A DNA stretch of 64,000 nucleotides from Acheta domesticus. Taxonomy: Eukaryota; Arthropoda; Insecta; Orthoptera; Gryllidae. The DNA is taken from NCBI GenBank assembly GCA_031308135.1, contig JAHLJT010009436.1, positions 162,186,268-162,250,267 on the forward strand, written 5' to 3'. The notes beneath the pieces were generated by a model. That model made no database searches, was not told where the DNA came from, and saw only the letters and a list, made by a program, of their open reading frames with translations. The stretch's first letter is position 1. Each line of letters begins with the position of its first letter. The translations under genes were made by a program, and so were the position numbers. Below, in pieces: positions 1 through 9,830 of this stretch.

Positions 1-636
1 CGCCCTGCCAGCTCAGAGCTACTTGCTATCGGGGCTAGTGCCGGAGTCAATATTGACGTATGACAATGCGCCACGCAAACGCGCCGGAACACCGAGTCCC
101 ACCTCTATGCCCAGAGTATTCGGCCTCTTTCACGACGAAGTCGAAGCCCACCTGGGGGCCACCCGAACTGAGGTTCGGGCGACTCGGGGCCCCCATCCCA
201 TCTCCTTATTTCCTACACCTTTAGGCTAGGGGTGTCGACGGTAAGTGCCAATTTCCCGCCGAATATCTATATGTGGATTTCAGAACATTCCAAGAATCTC
301 CTTCGCCATATCCTGCCTGAAGGTCGACGCGTCAGAGTCCCAACTGGTGGGTTACGGTGCAAGGCTCAATAACAAGAAGCTTAGCACTGTCTACTCACTG
401 CCTCCACCTCGGAGCTAATGCGTTTCTCCATGAAAGTAAGGGTCTGGGTGGTCGTCTACAACTCTCCACCAGAGATCTTGCTCACCTACACAGACAATAT
501 CCCTCCCGGTTGGGGCGATGTCCCGCTGAGGGAGGTACCTTAAGGGGGAAACTACCGCAAGCCGACTCGTAGGTGGCGGTGGAGTAGCGCGTAGGGAAGC
601 ACCGCCCCCTCCCATGCCATGCCCATGTGCTCCTAG
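1..636. other. Left edge; presumed upstream intron of the ankyrin gene
   Basis: No gene is supported here. Short open frames on both strands lack recognisable domains. The stretch at about 240-590 looks like a degraded repeat: on the minus strand it reads through several short conserved-looking phrases, but I cannot assign a family. It ends in a splice acceptor (CTCCTAG at 630-636) before the first ankyrin exon, so it is probably intronic and earlier exons would lie outside the window. Confidence 0.4.
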
Positions 637-798
637 GCCAAGGACCGCTCGCAGCGGACGGCGCTGTCGTGGGCGGCGGGGCAGGGAGACGCGGAGGCGG
701 TGCGCGCGCTGGCGGCGGCCGGCGCGGACCTCGAGGCGCGCGACGACGACGGCTGCACCCCCCTGCACCGCGCTGCAGCCGCCGCCGCAGCGCCCGGG
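637..798 (+). CDS. Ankyrin-repeat protein, internal exon (E1 of window)
   Basis: This 162-bp exon (54 codons) is phase 0 at both ends. It sits between an acceptor (tgctcctag) and a donor (GTGAGC at 799). It encodes one full ankyrin unit and the start of the next: TALSWAAGQGD, then VRALAAAGADLEARD, then DGCTPLHRAAA. These are the TPLH turn, helix pair and GAD-type loop of a canonical 33-residue repeat. Ankyrin repeats act as protein-binding scaffolds; the partner cannot be inferred. GC content is far above that of the flanking DNA. The second helix of the last repeat is completed by the next exon at 1527, where the spacing fits the consensus. The gene start is not in the window. Confidence 0.85.
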
Positions 799-1526
799 GT
801 GAGCGCTCGCCTCTGGCCACGCGCCACGCGATTTTAATTCTTGGAATGCAGAACAGTTGTGGTGTCAGACATGCAAGCGTTAGAATGTGTTTGCAAACAA
901 TAAATACATAAAAAACAATAGTTACCTGTTTTGGCATTCCGATCTAACTATATCAAACATAACTATTTGACAACGGCGTATTATAGTTTTATACAATCGT
1001 TTATTGTATTCCAGCATTACAAACGTCCTTTTCTGTTGCAAGAAATCGTTCATAATCAGGCCTTTATGGCATGACGTATTAGATTTTACGACTCGAATGA
1101 TTGCGTCATCACACATTCAGCCAATCGTGGCAGAGAATTACGGGGAGGTAGAGGTAAACAGCACAGCCGACCACAGTTTTCTCGCACAGATGTCAAATAC
1201 CCGAGACATCAGAGGAAAGTTCTTCGCAAATTTAAGTTTCATTCCCTTATAAATTTATAATGCTGTCATTCAAAAAAATACCGTATGCAACTCGTTTATA
1301 ATGTTGCTTTATTGCATTCGTAGAAATTTGAAAACTCGCTCCTAACGTCGCTGGTTTTCAAAACATGTACTCGAGCAATAAAGCTTAACATCATAAACTA
1401 ATTGCATAAACTAATATTTTAGTTTTAAAACGATCTAAGTGGCGTTGTTTATTCTTCTTTTTCTCTCTTCTTTCATTCGTCCACTCGTAGTGTTGAAACC
1501 CCGTGTCCGGGCCTGGTCGTCACTAG
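799..1526 (+). other. Intron between ankyrin exons E1 and E2
   Basis: This AT-rich intron of 728 bp runs from donor GTGAGC to acceptor CACTAG. Most of it is a copy of interspersed repeat family A (see 1005-1415). Confidence 0.75.
1005..1415 (+). repeat. Interspersed repeat family A, copy 1
   Basis: About 410 bp, closely related to copies at 2995-3620 and 9188-9612. Shared landmarks in order are: tattccagcattacaaacg, the cttttctgttgcaagaa block, cacattcagccaatcg, ctcgctcctaac, and the end caataaagcttaa followed by taaactaattgcataaac. No ORF, terminal inverted repeats or tRNA-like boxes were found, so the class is unknown. Confidence 0.75.
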
Positions 1527-1831
1527 GCGGCGGCGGCGGTGCGCGCGCTGGCGGCGGCGGGGGCGGCGCTGGAGGCGGGCGACGCGCGCGGGCGCACGCC
1601 GCTGCACCGGGCGGCGGCGGCGGCGACGGCGGGCGCGCGGGCGGCCAAGGGGCGGTGGCGGGCGGCGGCGGTGGCGGGGCGGTGGCGGCGCTGCTGGAGG
1701 CGGGGGCGTCGCCGATGGCGCGCGACGCGGAGGGGGCCACTCCCGCTCACGTGGCGGCGCGCGCCGGCCGCGTCGAGGTGCTGGCCGCCCTGCTGCGCGC
1801 CGCCCACGACAAGGGCCTCCCGCTCGCCCAG
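1527..1831 (+). CDS. Ankyrin-repeat protein, internal exon with apparent 1-bp deletion (E2)
   Basis: The exon lies between acceptor CACTAG and donor GTCCTT and encodes about two ankyrin units. The first half, read from 1527, gives AAVRALAAAGAALEAGDARG then RTPLHRAAAA. The second half is in a different frame: AVAALLEAGASPMARDAEGA, then TPAHVAARAGRVEVLAALL, ending GLPLAQ. The frame change falls in a G-rich tract near 1670-1685. Adding one G there would restore a continuous ankyrin frame and make the exon 306 bp, phase 0 at both ends like its neighbours. The observed 305 bp is the only reason the frame breaks. Either a real frameshift or a consensus error in a homopolymer is possible. The first residues complete the repeat begun in E1. 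Confidence 0.8.
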
Positions 1832-2994
1832 GTCCTTGCTCTTATTCTGTTATTAACAGCTAGCGAGAACTCTCGCCTGCTATACCTCACCCTCTTCCTT
1901 ATTTTAACATTTCCATATTAAGCCTGTAATGTATATTTTTCTTTTCGTCTTCTTCTTATCCTTCGTTACTTGTTTTGATGTGTCACCTTGTAATTGATAA
2001 CAGTACAATGCAGCCTTGTCAATACAAACTGTTCTTATTTAACTTCATTATTGAGAAAAGAGGTACACCCGTGAAATTCAGTGACATAGAATATCAAGTG
2101 ATTAGTGATTAGTAATTTCCCAGCAGTGGCAGATTCTACAGGCTCTGGACAGGCGGGGTAGAATTGAGAAACGTTGAACCAGGGAAAATGTATAGAATGG
2201 TCAAGAAGATCTCATCTTGTAGATTACGATGTAAGAAACGTTTCTTTGAGGCATTTGGTCTCAAAATTTTAGGTTTTAAGGCTTTAGAATGCTTCGTTTA
2301 GGAGTTATTTAACGATAGAGATTAAAAAATTCTTACTTACGTTGCGGGTTGCATTTTACACGAATATTTAGATGTTTTTAAACAAATACTTCATATGTTT
2401 AAAATCAGAGTGCAATTCGTCACGTCTCCTTGAAATTCGCCTTCTTTAGAGATCTCATTTATAAATATTGGTTGCGTGTGAGAGCCGCAAAGGGAAGGTA
2501 TACTACTTAAATTATATTGAAGACGATGTCATAGATTGTCTATGAAAGGTTTCTATTAATTCTAATTCTTAAACTGTATTTCCTTGTTCATTCTTAAACA
2601 GTTGAAGAACTGAAGTTGACAGGTACATTTCACAATATAATGTACTCTAGTAATGTTTGGAGGCTTAATTATAATTTTTTATCAATGGAGAATGAATGTG
2701 TTGATAAATAATTGTGTTTTAATGACGTGGATGGTTATTTACGTAATCCTATATAACAGAAATGTAATTTATCAATATTATGCCTCATAATCCGAATTTG
2801 AGTTCACTCTACTTATCTCAATAAGCTCTACATTATTTACCTGATGATGGAGACACAATAGGGCTCCGAAACATTGTGTATTTTCAAAACTTTGTGAAAT
2901 AAACTTATGTTTATGAAGTGTTAATTTTATTTCAGATGTACTTATTGTCTATAATTAAATGGAACATAGCTACATAGAAATATTGTTTTGTATA
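1832..2994 (+). other. Intron E2-E3, first part: no gene seen
   Basis: AT-rich. At 2842-2900 there is a segment of the form ctgatgatggagacac ... ctccgaaacattgtg, which resembles the 3' regions of degraded retroelements in insects. That is too weak for a family call. Nothing else is recognised. Confidence 0.5.
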
Positions 2995-3620
2995 CCAACA
3001 TTATAAACGACCTTTTCTGTTGCAAGAGAGCGTTCATGAAAGGAAATTTTACAGCACAGATGATGTCGTACTAATATTTTACTGCACGAGCGATTGCTTC
3101 ATCACACATTCAGCCAATCGCAGCGAGAGAATCGCGAGGTGGTGGCGGTCAACGCAAGAGCCAACCATCGTTTTCTCTCATAGATGTCAAATACCCGAGA
3201 CGTCATAAGAAAGTGGTTTCGCAAAATTCAATTTCATTCTCTTACAAAATTATAAAGCTGTTATAAAAATATAGCGTAAGCAACTTGTTTGTAATGTTGC
3301 TTTTTTGTTATTACGGTCACGTCAACTACTAGGTCATTAGCGCCCACTATTGGATTTAACGTTATGGTATGAGGATGAAACGATATGATGATAGGGGGAG
3401 AAAGGACGAACACGAATCATGTCCGAGACGGGACGCGAACCCGCAACCCCACGGTCCAAGATCACTACGGCCCCACTGCTTTAGAGACCTCGGCCACGGG
3501 GCCAATGATGTTGCTTTATTGCATTTGTAGAAATTTGAAAATTCGCTCCTAGAGTCGCTGGTTTTCAAAACATGTACCCGTGCAATAAAGTTTAACTATA
3601 TAAACTAATTGCATAAACTA
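2995..3620 (+). repeat. Interspersed repeat family A, copy 2 (split by a SINE)
   Basis: It matches copy 1 from the cattataaacgacc block through aatgttgcttt at 3302. It resumes after an insertion at 3508 with tgttgctttattgcatttgtag and continues to ctaattgcataaacta. The duplicated atgttgcttt on both sides marks the SINE insertion, so family A predates the SINE. Confidence 0.75.
3304..3507 (-). mobile_element. tRNA-derived SINE, full-length with target duplication
   Basis: About 204 bp. Read on the minus strand it starts TGGCCCCGTGGCCGAGGTC and contains an A-box-like TGGCCGAGGT. About 50 bp further on it has a B-box-like GGGTTCGCGTCCC, the split RNA polymerase III promoter of a tRNA-related head. 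The 3' end is a short A-rich tail (ataacaaaaaa). It is flanked by direct repeats atgttgcttt at 3294-3303 and 3508-3517, the expected target-site duplication, and lies inside repeat family A. Non-autonomous; it would have been mobilised by LINE machinery. Confidence 0.85.
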
Positions 3621-6023
3621 CTATTTGCTGGTACATTATTGCTTGTTATTACCTGCGATACGGAGCTCTATGTACCCTGCGTAAGTTTCCTGGATCGAGA
3701 GGATCATGGTTACGAGAGAAACATGAAAGCAGTTGAATGATGCTACATGTCCTCTTATGGAGAGGAATTATGAGAAGAAAATATGGGAAGGAAATATGAA
3801 AAGACAAACCGAGTCAAGTGAAAATCTAGTTCATTTGTAAGTAAGTAAGTCTGAATCACTAAAATCGGGTAATAAAGTCTAAGTACCACGGACGTTAATT
3901 GAATCTAATGACGTCAGGCGACAGAAGGCCTTTGGGCCAGAGACCCACGGGCTTTTTGTCACAGCTCTACTGTTAGAACCCTTATAACTCCCCTGGTGCA
4001 TAAGAAACTATTTTTTATTTGTTTATTATTTCAAGTGGAAAATCCTTAAATCATTCATTTTCCTCAGGCGGGTAGTGAAAGTGCGTTTAAAACATGGAAA
4101 AGAATCTCAAGTTCAAGAAGTCTCAAAGAACGACGCCTGTAAGCAAAATTGGAATAGAACTTTCCTCCTAAAAATAGCCCTACAGTGGAAGGCCATATTG
4201 TAGTGTAGCGTCGGGCCTACGTCCTGTTTCACGGTATCTTGTACTACTAAACGAGCGTAAAGAAACTAAGCAATGTATAACAGGTAGATAGTAAGATCTC
4301 TCCGGGCCAGGCATGCGCTTAATCCTTTCCATTTGCGTGCAGTGCATCATAAATCTCGCTTTATGCGAACGCAATATTCAGGGCAAACATAAGTTCACGT
4401 GCATTAAATACGTGCAATGACGATGTTATTGAAGAAATATAATTATTTTGTTGCTCTCCTGAATGAAATAATCGACCTATGTGTCAGTTTGGTTGTCCGT
4501 TCGGCCTTCTGTCTATTCGTCATCTGCCGTTCGACCGACCGTCTGTCCGTTCGTCCGTTTGTAAACGGCACTACCGCACAGTCTTAAAGTAGGCAGTCTC
4601 AACGTTTGTCCTTCGTCGACCCATTTTTATCTTTCCCCTCGCCTTACTTATTCTCTATGATATACAGAACACATAATCATTCATCACATATTGAATTATT
4701 GAAACATTGAATTATTAATAGAATTGCACAGAAATGTCTTAAAGATAACAATTTCGTTCGTCAGTATTTTCAAAAGGATCTTGAATATGCCTATCAATCT
4801 CTTGTTTCTATTAGGCTTTATACTCCCTTGAGCATAATTGAGCTCCCCTTCAAAGTTTCATCGACCCCCAGAGGGTCGATATTGACTCCTTTAGAAACCC
4901 TGTTCTAAACAGCCCAGAAGATTTTCACCAACATTAATAATTCCTGATCTATCTGGCTGGAGTCCAAACCTCTTGAGTTTGAATCGAATACTCTTTTTAT
5001 AGGGGAAACTACATGAAGGCCTTTTCGAACTTTTCTCAAAAACGGACTCCAAATAATTTCTTTAAATTTTCTGTTGGATTAGAGGAATATACGCTGACAA
5101 AACTGATGGAGATCCGATGATCATTGAATTCTCGAAGATTTTGAAAATTAGAAAGTTGACAATTTTTTGGGATTCCCTCTTATAAGTACATTATTGAAAA
5201 TAGTGATTTTTTGTATAGATAAACCTCTCCTTGAAAATTAGATTTTTGATTAATGATATGTACAATTTTTTTCAAAATATTAGTACTTTTCACTTAATTT
5301 TGAGCTACATTGTTTGCATTTAACGAGGGACGGCTGGACCGCTAGTAAGAAAAATGTGTGGCGTAATAATATCAGGTAACCGCCACGACAAATATGTGCT
5401 GGTGCAGCACCACAAGGTGATTAGTTGCTGTATTTGCAATAATGAGTCACATTGCACAAAACGTACTGCTATTACTCGCGCAACTTTTCTTGACCGATGG
5501 GTTGAAGAAATGCGGGTGGAGTGGGAGTATCAGTTACGAAATCGGCCAGTAGATTTTATGAAGCAATGCCAATCTCGGGAGAATCACTGGTCTTTGCCAC
5601 TTTCTGAATAATTTGCGTTCTAAGGAGTTTCTCAGGAGTTCGAGGTATCTCCTATGATGCATCTTCACCTGCTTCGGTAATTTCTTTAATTTGTTTGGAG
5701 AAAATCACTAACAGAAGTTCTCATCTTCAACAGAAAACAATTTTATTTCGCGCCAGTGACGATGTGTTTGGAAAGTTGTCTTTTTCCAAAATCAGTGCTT
5801 ACTGCGAGCTTTTGCTGTCAATTGTGTATTGTGCCAGAGAGGGGGAAGCAAGGTCATCGGTCAAGAAAAGTTGCGCGATTAATATTTCGGTGTTGGTAAA
5901 GATCCGCATGTACTTGTTGTTCACTAAGTTCAGGAGTAGTTCTTGCTCTGCGCTCCAGGGGCGCTGCGAGCGCACTTGATCGGGGAGAGTCGCGTCAGTT
6001 AAGTGATTGCGGTGCGGTGGCAG
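3621..6023 (+). other. Intron E2-E3, second part: no gene seen
   Basis: AT-rich non-coding DNA. At 4500-4560 there is a degenerate CCGT/CCGTTCG-rich stretch (gaccgaccgtctgtccgttcgtccg) resembling the tails of repeat family B elsewhere in the window. A short frame at 5354-5611 has no recognisable domain. Confidence 0.5.
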
Positions 6024-6288
6024 GTTGCAGACGCTCGCGGGCGCACGGCGCTGCACGCGGCGGCGACGGCGGTGGACGACGCGGCGGGCGCGGCGTGCGT
6101 GGCGGCGCTGGCGGCGGCGGGCGCCGACCTGGAGGCCCGCGACGCCCGCGCCGCGACGCCGCTGCTGCTGGCGGCGGCCGGCGGGCGCGCGCGCACGCTG
6201 CGGGCGCTCCTGCGCGCCGGCGCGGACCGCGACGCCGCCCGCCGAGGGCCGCCACACGCCCCTGCACGCCGCCGCCGCCGGCGACAAG
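6024..6288 (+). CDS. Ankyrin-repeat protein, internal exon with apparent 1-bp insertion (E3)
   Basis: The exon lies between acceptor GGTGGCAG and donor GTGAGC. From 6024, phase 0, it reads VADARGRTALHAAA, then VAALAAAGADLEARDARAAT, then LRALLRAGADRDAA: two ankyrin units and part of a third. Near 6235-6245 the ankyrin frame jumps by one base and then reads EGRHTPLHAAAAGDK up to the donor. Removing one C from the CCC at 6238-6240 would restore a single frame and a 264-bp exon, phase 0 at both ends. The start was chosen because it joins phase 0 to E2 and puts DARGRT in consensus position. It may be a true frameshift or a homopolymer consensus error. Confidence 0.8.
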
Positions 6289-6300
6289 GTGAGCCAGCGC

Positions 6301-6566
6301 CCTCCACCACCACCCACCATCACGTTCCTCCATCGACCCCCACCACCACCACCACCACCACCACCACCACCACCATAACCACTATCACCACCACCATCAC
6401 CACTACAACACCACTATCACCACCATTCACCCCCCAACCACCACTACCATCACCCCCACAATAATCAACCCTACTACCACCATCACCACCACCATCACCT
6501 CCACCACCACCAACACCACCACCATCACTATCACCATCACCATGACAACACCACTACTACCACCTC
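6301..6566 (+). repeat. CAC/CCA-rich simple repeat after E3 donor
   Basis: An imperfect CAC trinucleotide tract interrupted by ATC and ACT variants begins about 12 bp inside the intron after E3. It is open in some frames, as expected for a triplet repeat, but has no coding signature. Confidence 0.9.
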
Positions 6567-8841
6567 ACTGAGTGTCCTTAAATACAGAGGGTAGCGACTG
6601 TCTTCCGACTGGATAGCACTGCCAGACAGAATACAGTGGTTGAGTAGGAATCGTAACAATTGGAGGCATGACGAAGATTTTCGAGCGTATTAATATAGAT
6701 TTTGGATGGATTGATGGCTTCCATCGCGCATTGTATCACTGAATTTGAACTTTTCTGGCAACGTAAATGAAATGGAAAAGGCGGCGCAAAGCTACTCTTT
6801 GAGGGACTGCGACCTCATCCGCGCACAGACGGCTTGACCAAGGCGCGACAAGCACCGGTCGATGGCTCAAGTTCACAAAAGAGAAACGGGAATATTCTTC
6901 CGCGAAAAGGGGAAGAGGGAAAGGACAATGCCAAATTCTGTTTTATTAAGTTAAAGGAAATTGAATGGCACGATTTAATAACTAATAATGCGATGTCCGT
7001 TTAAAACAATCGATTTAAATACATTAAGTAACTAATGATGGCGTGTGAGTAGGGCCAAGATATGGTATTTCTTGTTTAAGACTTTTCTTGTAAGAAGATG
7101 CTATTACATAAAGTATTAAAGGACGAGGCCGATAACACGAATTAGATTAGGACATCTGTTTATTGGCATAATGACGTTAACAGTTATAACAGGAGAGAAG
7201 GGGGAAGAAACAATATTGGTCGCTGTGTATGTGTAATTTTGGACAGAACTTCGTTTCTGTCTCACGAAACTACTCCAATAATGAAATAATGTATGTGTAG
7301 ACACCCAACTAGGATTCTCGGACTAAATAGTATAGCAACGTGATTCCTTCGTATAGCGCCCAAACGGGCAGCTGTTGACATACAAAGCCACTTCAGACAT
7401 TGTGAGGGGATGTTAGGGCGTCAGGTGCTCTCTTTTAACTTACAAAATTGATGGGTAAATCGTCGAAGTTCACCATAACTGAATTCAATTTTGAATCTAA
7501 TTATTCAATCAGAAACACTAGGATAGTTCATTATACTACAAGTAGAAAAATATTGGTTCTGTAAAGAATTGTTTCTTCCGAACCTTTTCTCTTGGACCAA
7601 TCCCGTCAGCAATATGGCTCTCCACATAAGAAGGCCACAGTTTCATCATCGAAACAGTTTATCTGAATGTGTATTACGCCAAAATGTTGTTGATGATGTG
7701 GGAAGTAACATAATTGTTATTTATATTGCACATATTGTTGGAAACAAATTTTGAAGATATTGTCACAATTTGATTTTTAAATGTTCGTTTTTCTCAGCAG
7801 CATTCTAAAGTTCTCAAAGAGATGACTTAATATAAATACTCTTAATATTTGGGAAGAAACTGTAGAAAAATAGTCTGAATTTCCTCAGAAGCCACTTGCT
7901 CCTCATATTTTCGAAACGGTTTTCCGGAAGGTGGAGTGCCATAGCGGTTGATCTAAAAGGAATATAAATAAGCATTTTCAGTAAACTATATTTATTTGTA
8001 TTGTTTCTTGCATTGATCGTCTTAATTACACTTATTGTTATACAAAAATTGGAACTTGCACGGCTTCGATGGACTCCACTTCGGAATAACTTCGCTTCCA
8101 CTGGGATATATTTAGTCGTGTGCATTATTAACCCGTGAAAGCGAGGTCGCAGACGGTGACGTAGAAAAATAATATGTGGGCGTAAGTAAGGGTCACACGG
8201 ACTGACACCAAGAAGTAAAAAGTCAGGATGCAGGGACGTGAGTAATAATTTAACGATACACTCATAACAACCAAATTACTTTCTAAAACATATACTAGAA
8301 AGTCCGAATAAAGTGTAAATTTGATCGCCATCTTATTGTGTTCATTGATTGACATAACACGAGTTACATTATGGAATGCTATTACAAGTTTTATTCTTTT
8401 GATATCGGAATTATTACCAAAGTATAAATTTATACCTCAAGTGAATACAGAAAGAGGTGAGCTTATCAAAAGAAGGAGATCAATTCGTGAAAACAATACA
8501 AAAAAAAAATGTATTCAGCAGTTAAATGCGATGGTAAATGGATTTCACTAATAAATATGCAATAATGGCACATCTAAAAAAATCAGGTGTTGAGATAAAT
8601 GTGTTCGAAGTTATCACTTTGTATTGAAATGCATCATTTTTGCTTTCATACTTCTCCCATTTGTTGGTGTAATACTGTACTGTAATATTCTATATGCTGT
8701 TGTTGTTGCTGGAAGGTGGAGGGTGGAGGGGAAAGTGGAGGGCTGGCTGGAAGGAAGACCAATATGCTATTGTGAATATTGCATTAACTCAAAATTCGTA
8801 AATTTGAGTTACATGTGACTCATACAGCCCACGAGCAAAAT
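6567..8841 (+). other. Intron E3-E4, first part: no gene seen
   Basis: AT-rich sequence with only short random-looking frames, for example 7814-8125 on the minus strand. No repeat, RNA gene or coding domain was recognised. Confidence 0.5.
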
Positions 8842-9131
8842 GTTCTGCACAAGGCCCCCATCGATAAGGGGCCCCTGCACTTCGGAAAAAATGCATGACA
8901 TATTTTCTAAGAAAATATATTTAATGTAATAAATATAATATAAGAAAAAAATATGTAAAACATTATTTTTATTTGTATTTGTACAGAAAGTATTGGTAAT
9001 AAGGTTATTTTTATTTAAATAAGGTTATAATATATTTAATGAAGATAGAGCTATTTTACGGGGGGGGTGAGGGGCACCGGAATTTTGTGCTTAGGGGCCC
9101 CGGAATACTTAAATCCGGCCCTGGTTCTGCA
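8842..9131. mobile_element. Small non-autonomous hAT-type element with 8-bp TSD
   Basis: The element body is 8850-9123 (274 bp). It is flanked by an exact 8-bp direct repeat GTTCTGCA (8842-8849 and 9124-9131), the duplication length made by hAT transposases. The right end read inward is CAGGGCCGGATTTAAGTAT and the left end is CAAGGCCCCC, imperfect inverted termini. Subterminal aaggggcccctgcac and gcttaggggcccc are also inverted. The interior is AT-rich and non-coding. Confidence 0.8.
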
Positions 9132-9187
9132 TGTTGGTTCTGCGTCCCGATGAAGGAGACAGGTGAAATCACATGTAAAAACTTTTT

Positions 9188-9612
9188 TGTATTCCAGCAT
9201 TATAAACGACCTTTTCTGTTTGCAAGAACTCGTTCATAATCGGGCGTTTTACGACAAAAATTTTGACGTATTAGATTTTACGCCAAGAATGATTGCGTCA
9301 TGACACATTCAGCCAATCGCAGCGAGAGAATTGGGGGAGGTAGAGGTAAAAGGAACACAAACCATCGTTTTCTAGCGTGGATGTCAAGTACCCGAGATAT
9401 CACAGGAAAGTTGTTTCACAGAATTAAGTTTGATTCTCTTACAAATTTGTAATGCTGTCATACTGTCATACAAAAAAATAGCGTATGCAACTTGTTTATA
9501 ATGTTATTTAATGCATTCGTACAAATCTGAAAACTCGCTCCTAACATGGCTCGTTTTCAAAACATGTATTCGTGCAATAAAGCTTAATATTATAAACTAA
9601 TTCCATAAAGTA
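9188..9612 (+). repeat. Interspersed repeat family A, copy 3
   Basis: About 425 bp matching copies 1 and 2 over their whole length, from gtattccagcattataaacg to ctaattccataaagta. It has small insertions, including a duplicated ctgtcata. It lies directly after the small hAT element. Confidence 0.75.
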
Positions 9613-9639
9613 CACTGCCAATTTTCCAACTTTGCCTGT

Positions 9640-9830
9640 CAAGGCCCCTCTTCCCGATGGATTAAGTCACGGTATTTCGCGACGTTCTCAGTCGTATCGC
9701 CAGGTATCGCCTGATTGCGAACGCATCAAGCAGTGCTTGTGACCAAGTGGCACAAGGGAGAAAGACGCGAAATGCCGTGTGATATTCCGTCGTGGTCATA
9801 GGGGCTTGAGTGGCAGAGTTTGAAAAATCT
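9640..9830. mobile_element. Foldback element family F, diverged copy
   Basis: The left arm contains tcacggtatttcgcgacg with ttctcagtcgtatcgcc. The right arm contains the inverted counterpart gacgcgaaatgccgtgtgat. The same palindromic element occurs in much better condition at 47423-47599, so both are copies of one MITE-like family. Neither has coding capacity. Confidence 0.65.

Noticed and set aside
6003..6464. 153-codon ORF running from E3 into the CAC repeat
   Set aside because: It reads through the GTGAGC donor and uses the frame that has left the ankyrin register after the indel.
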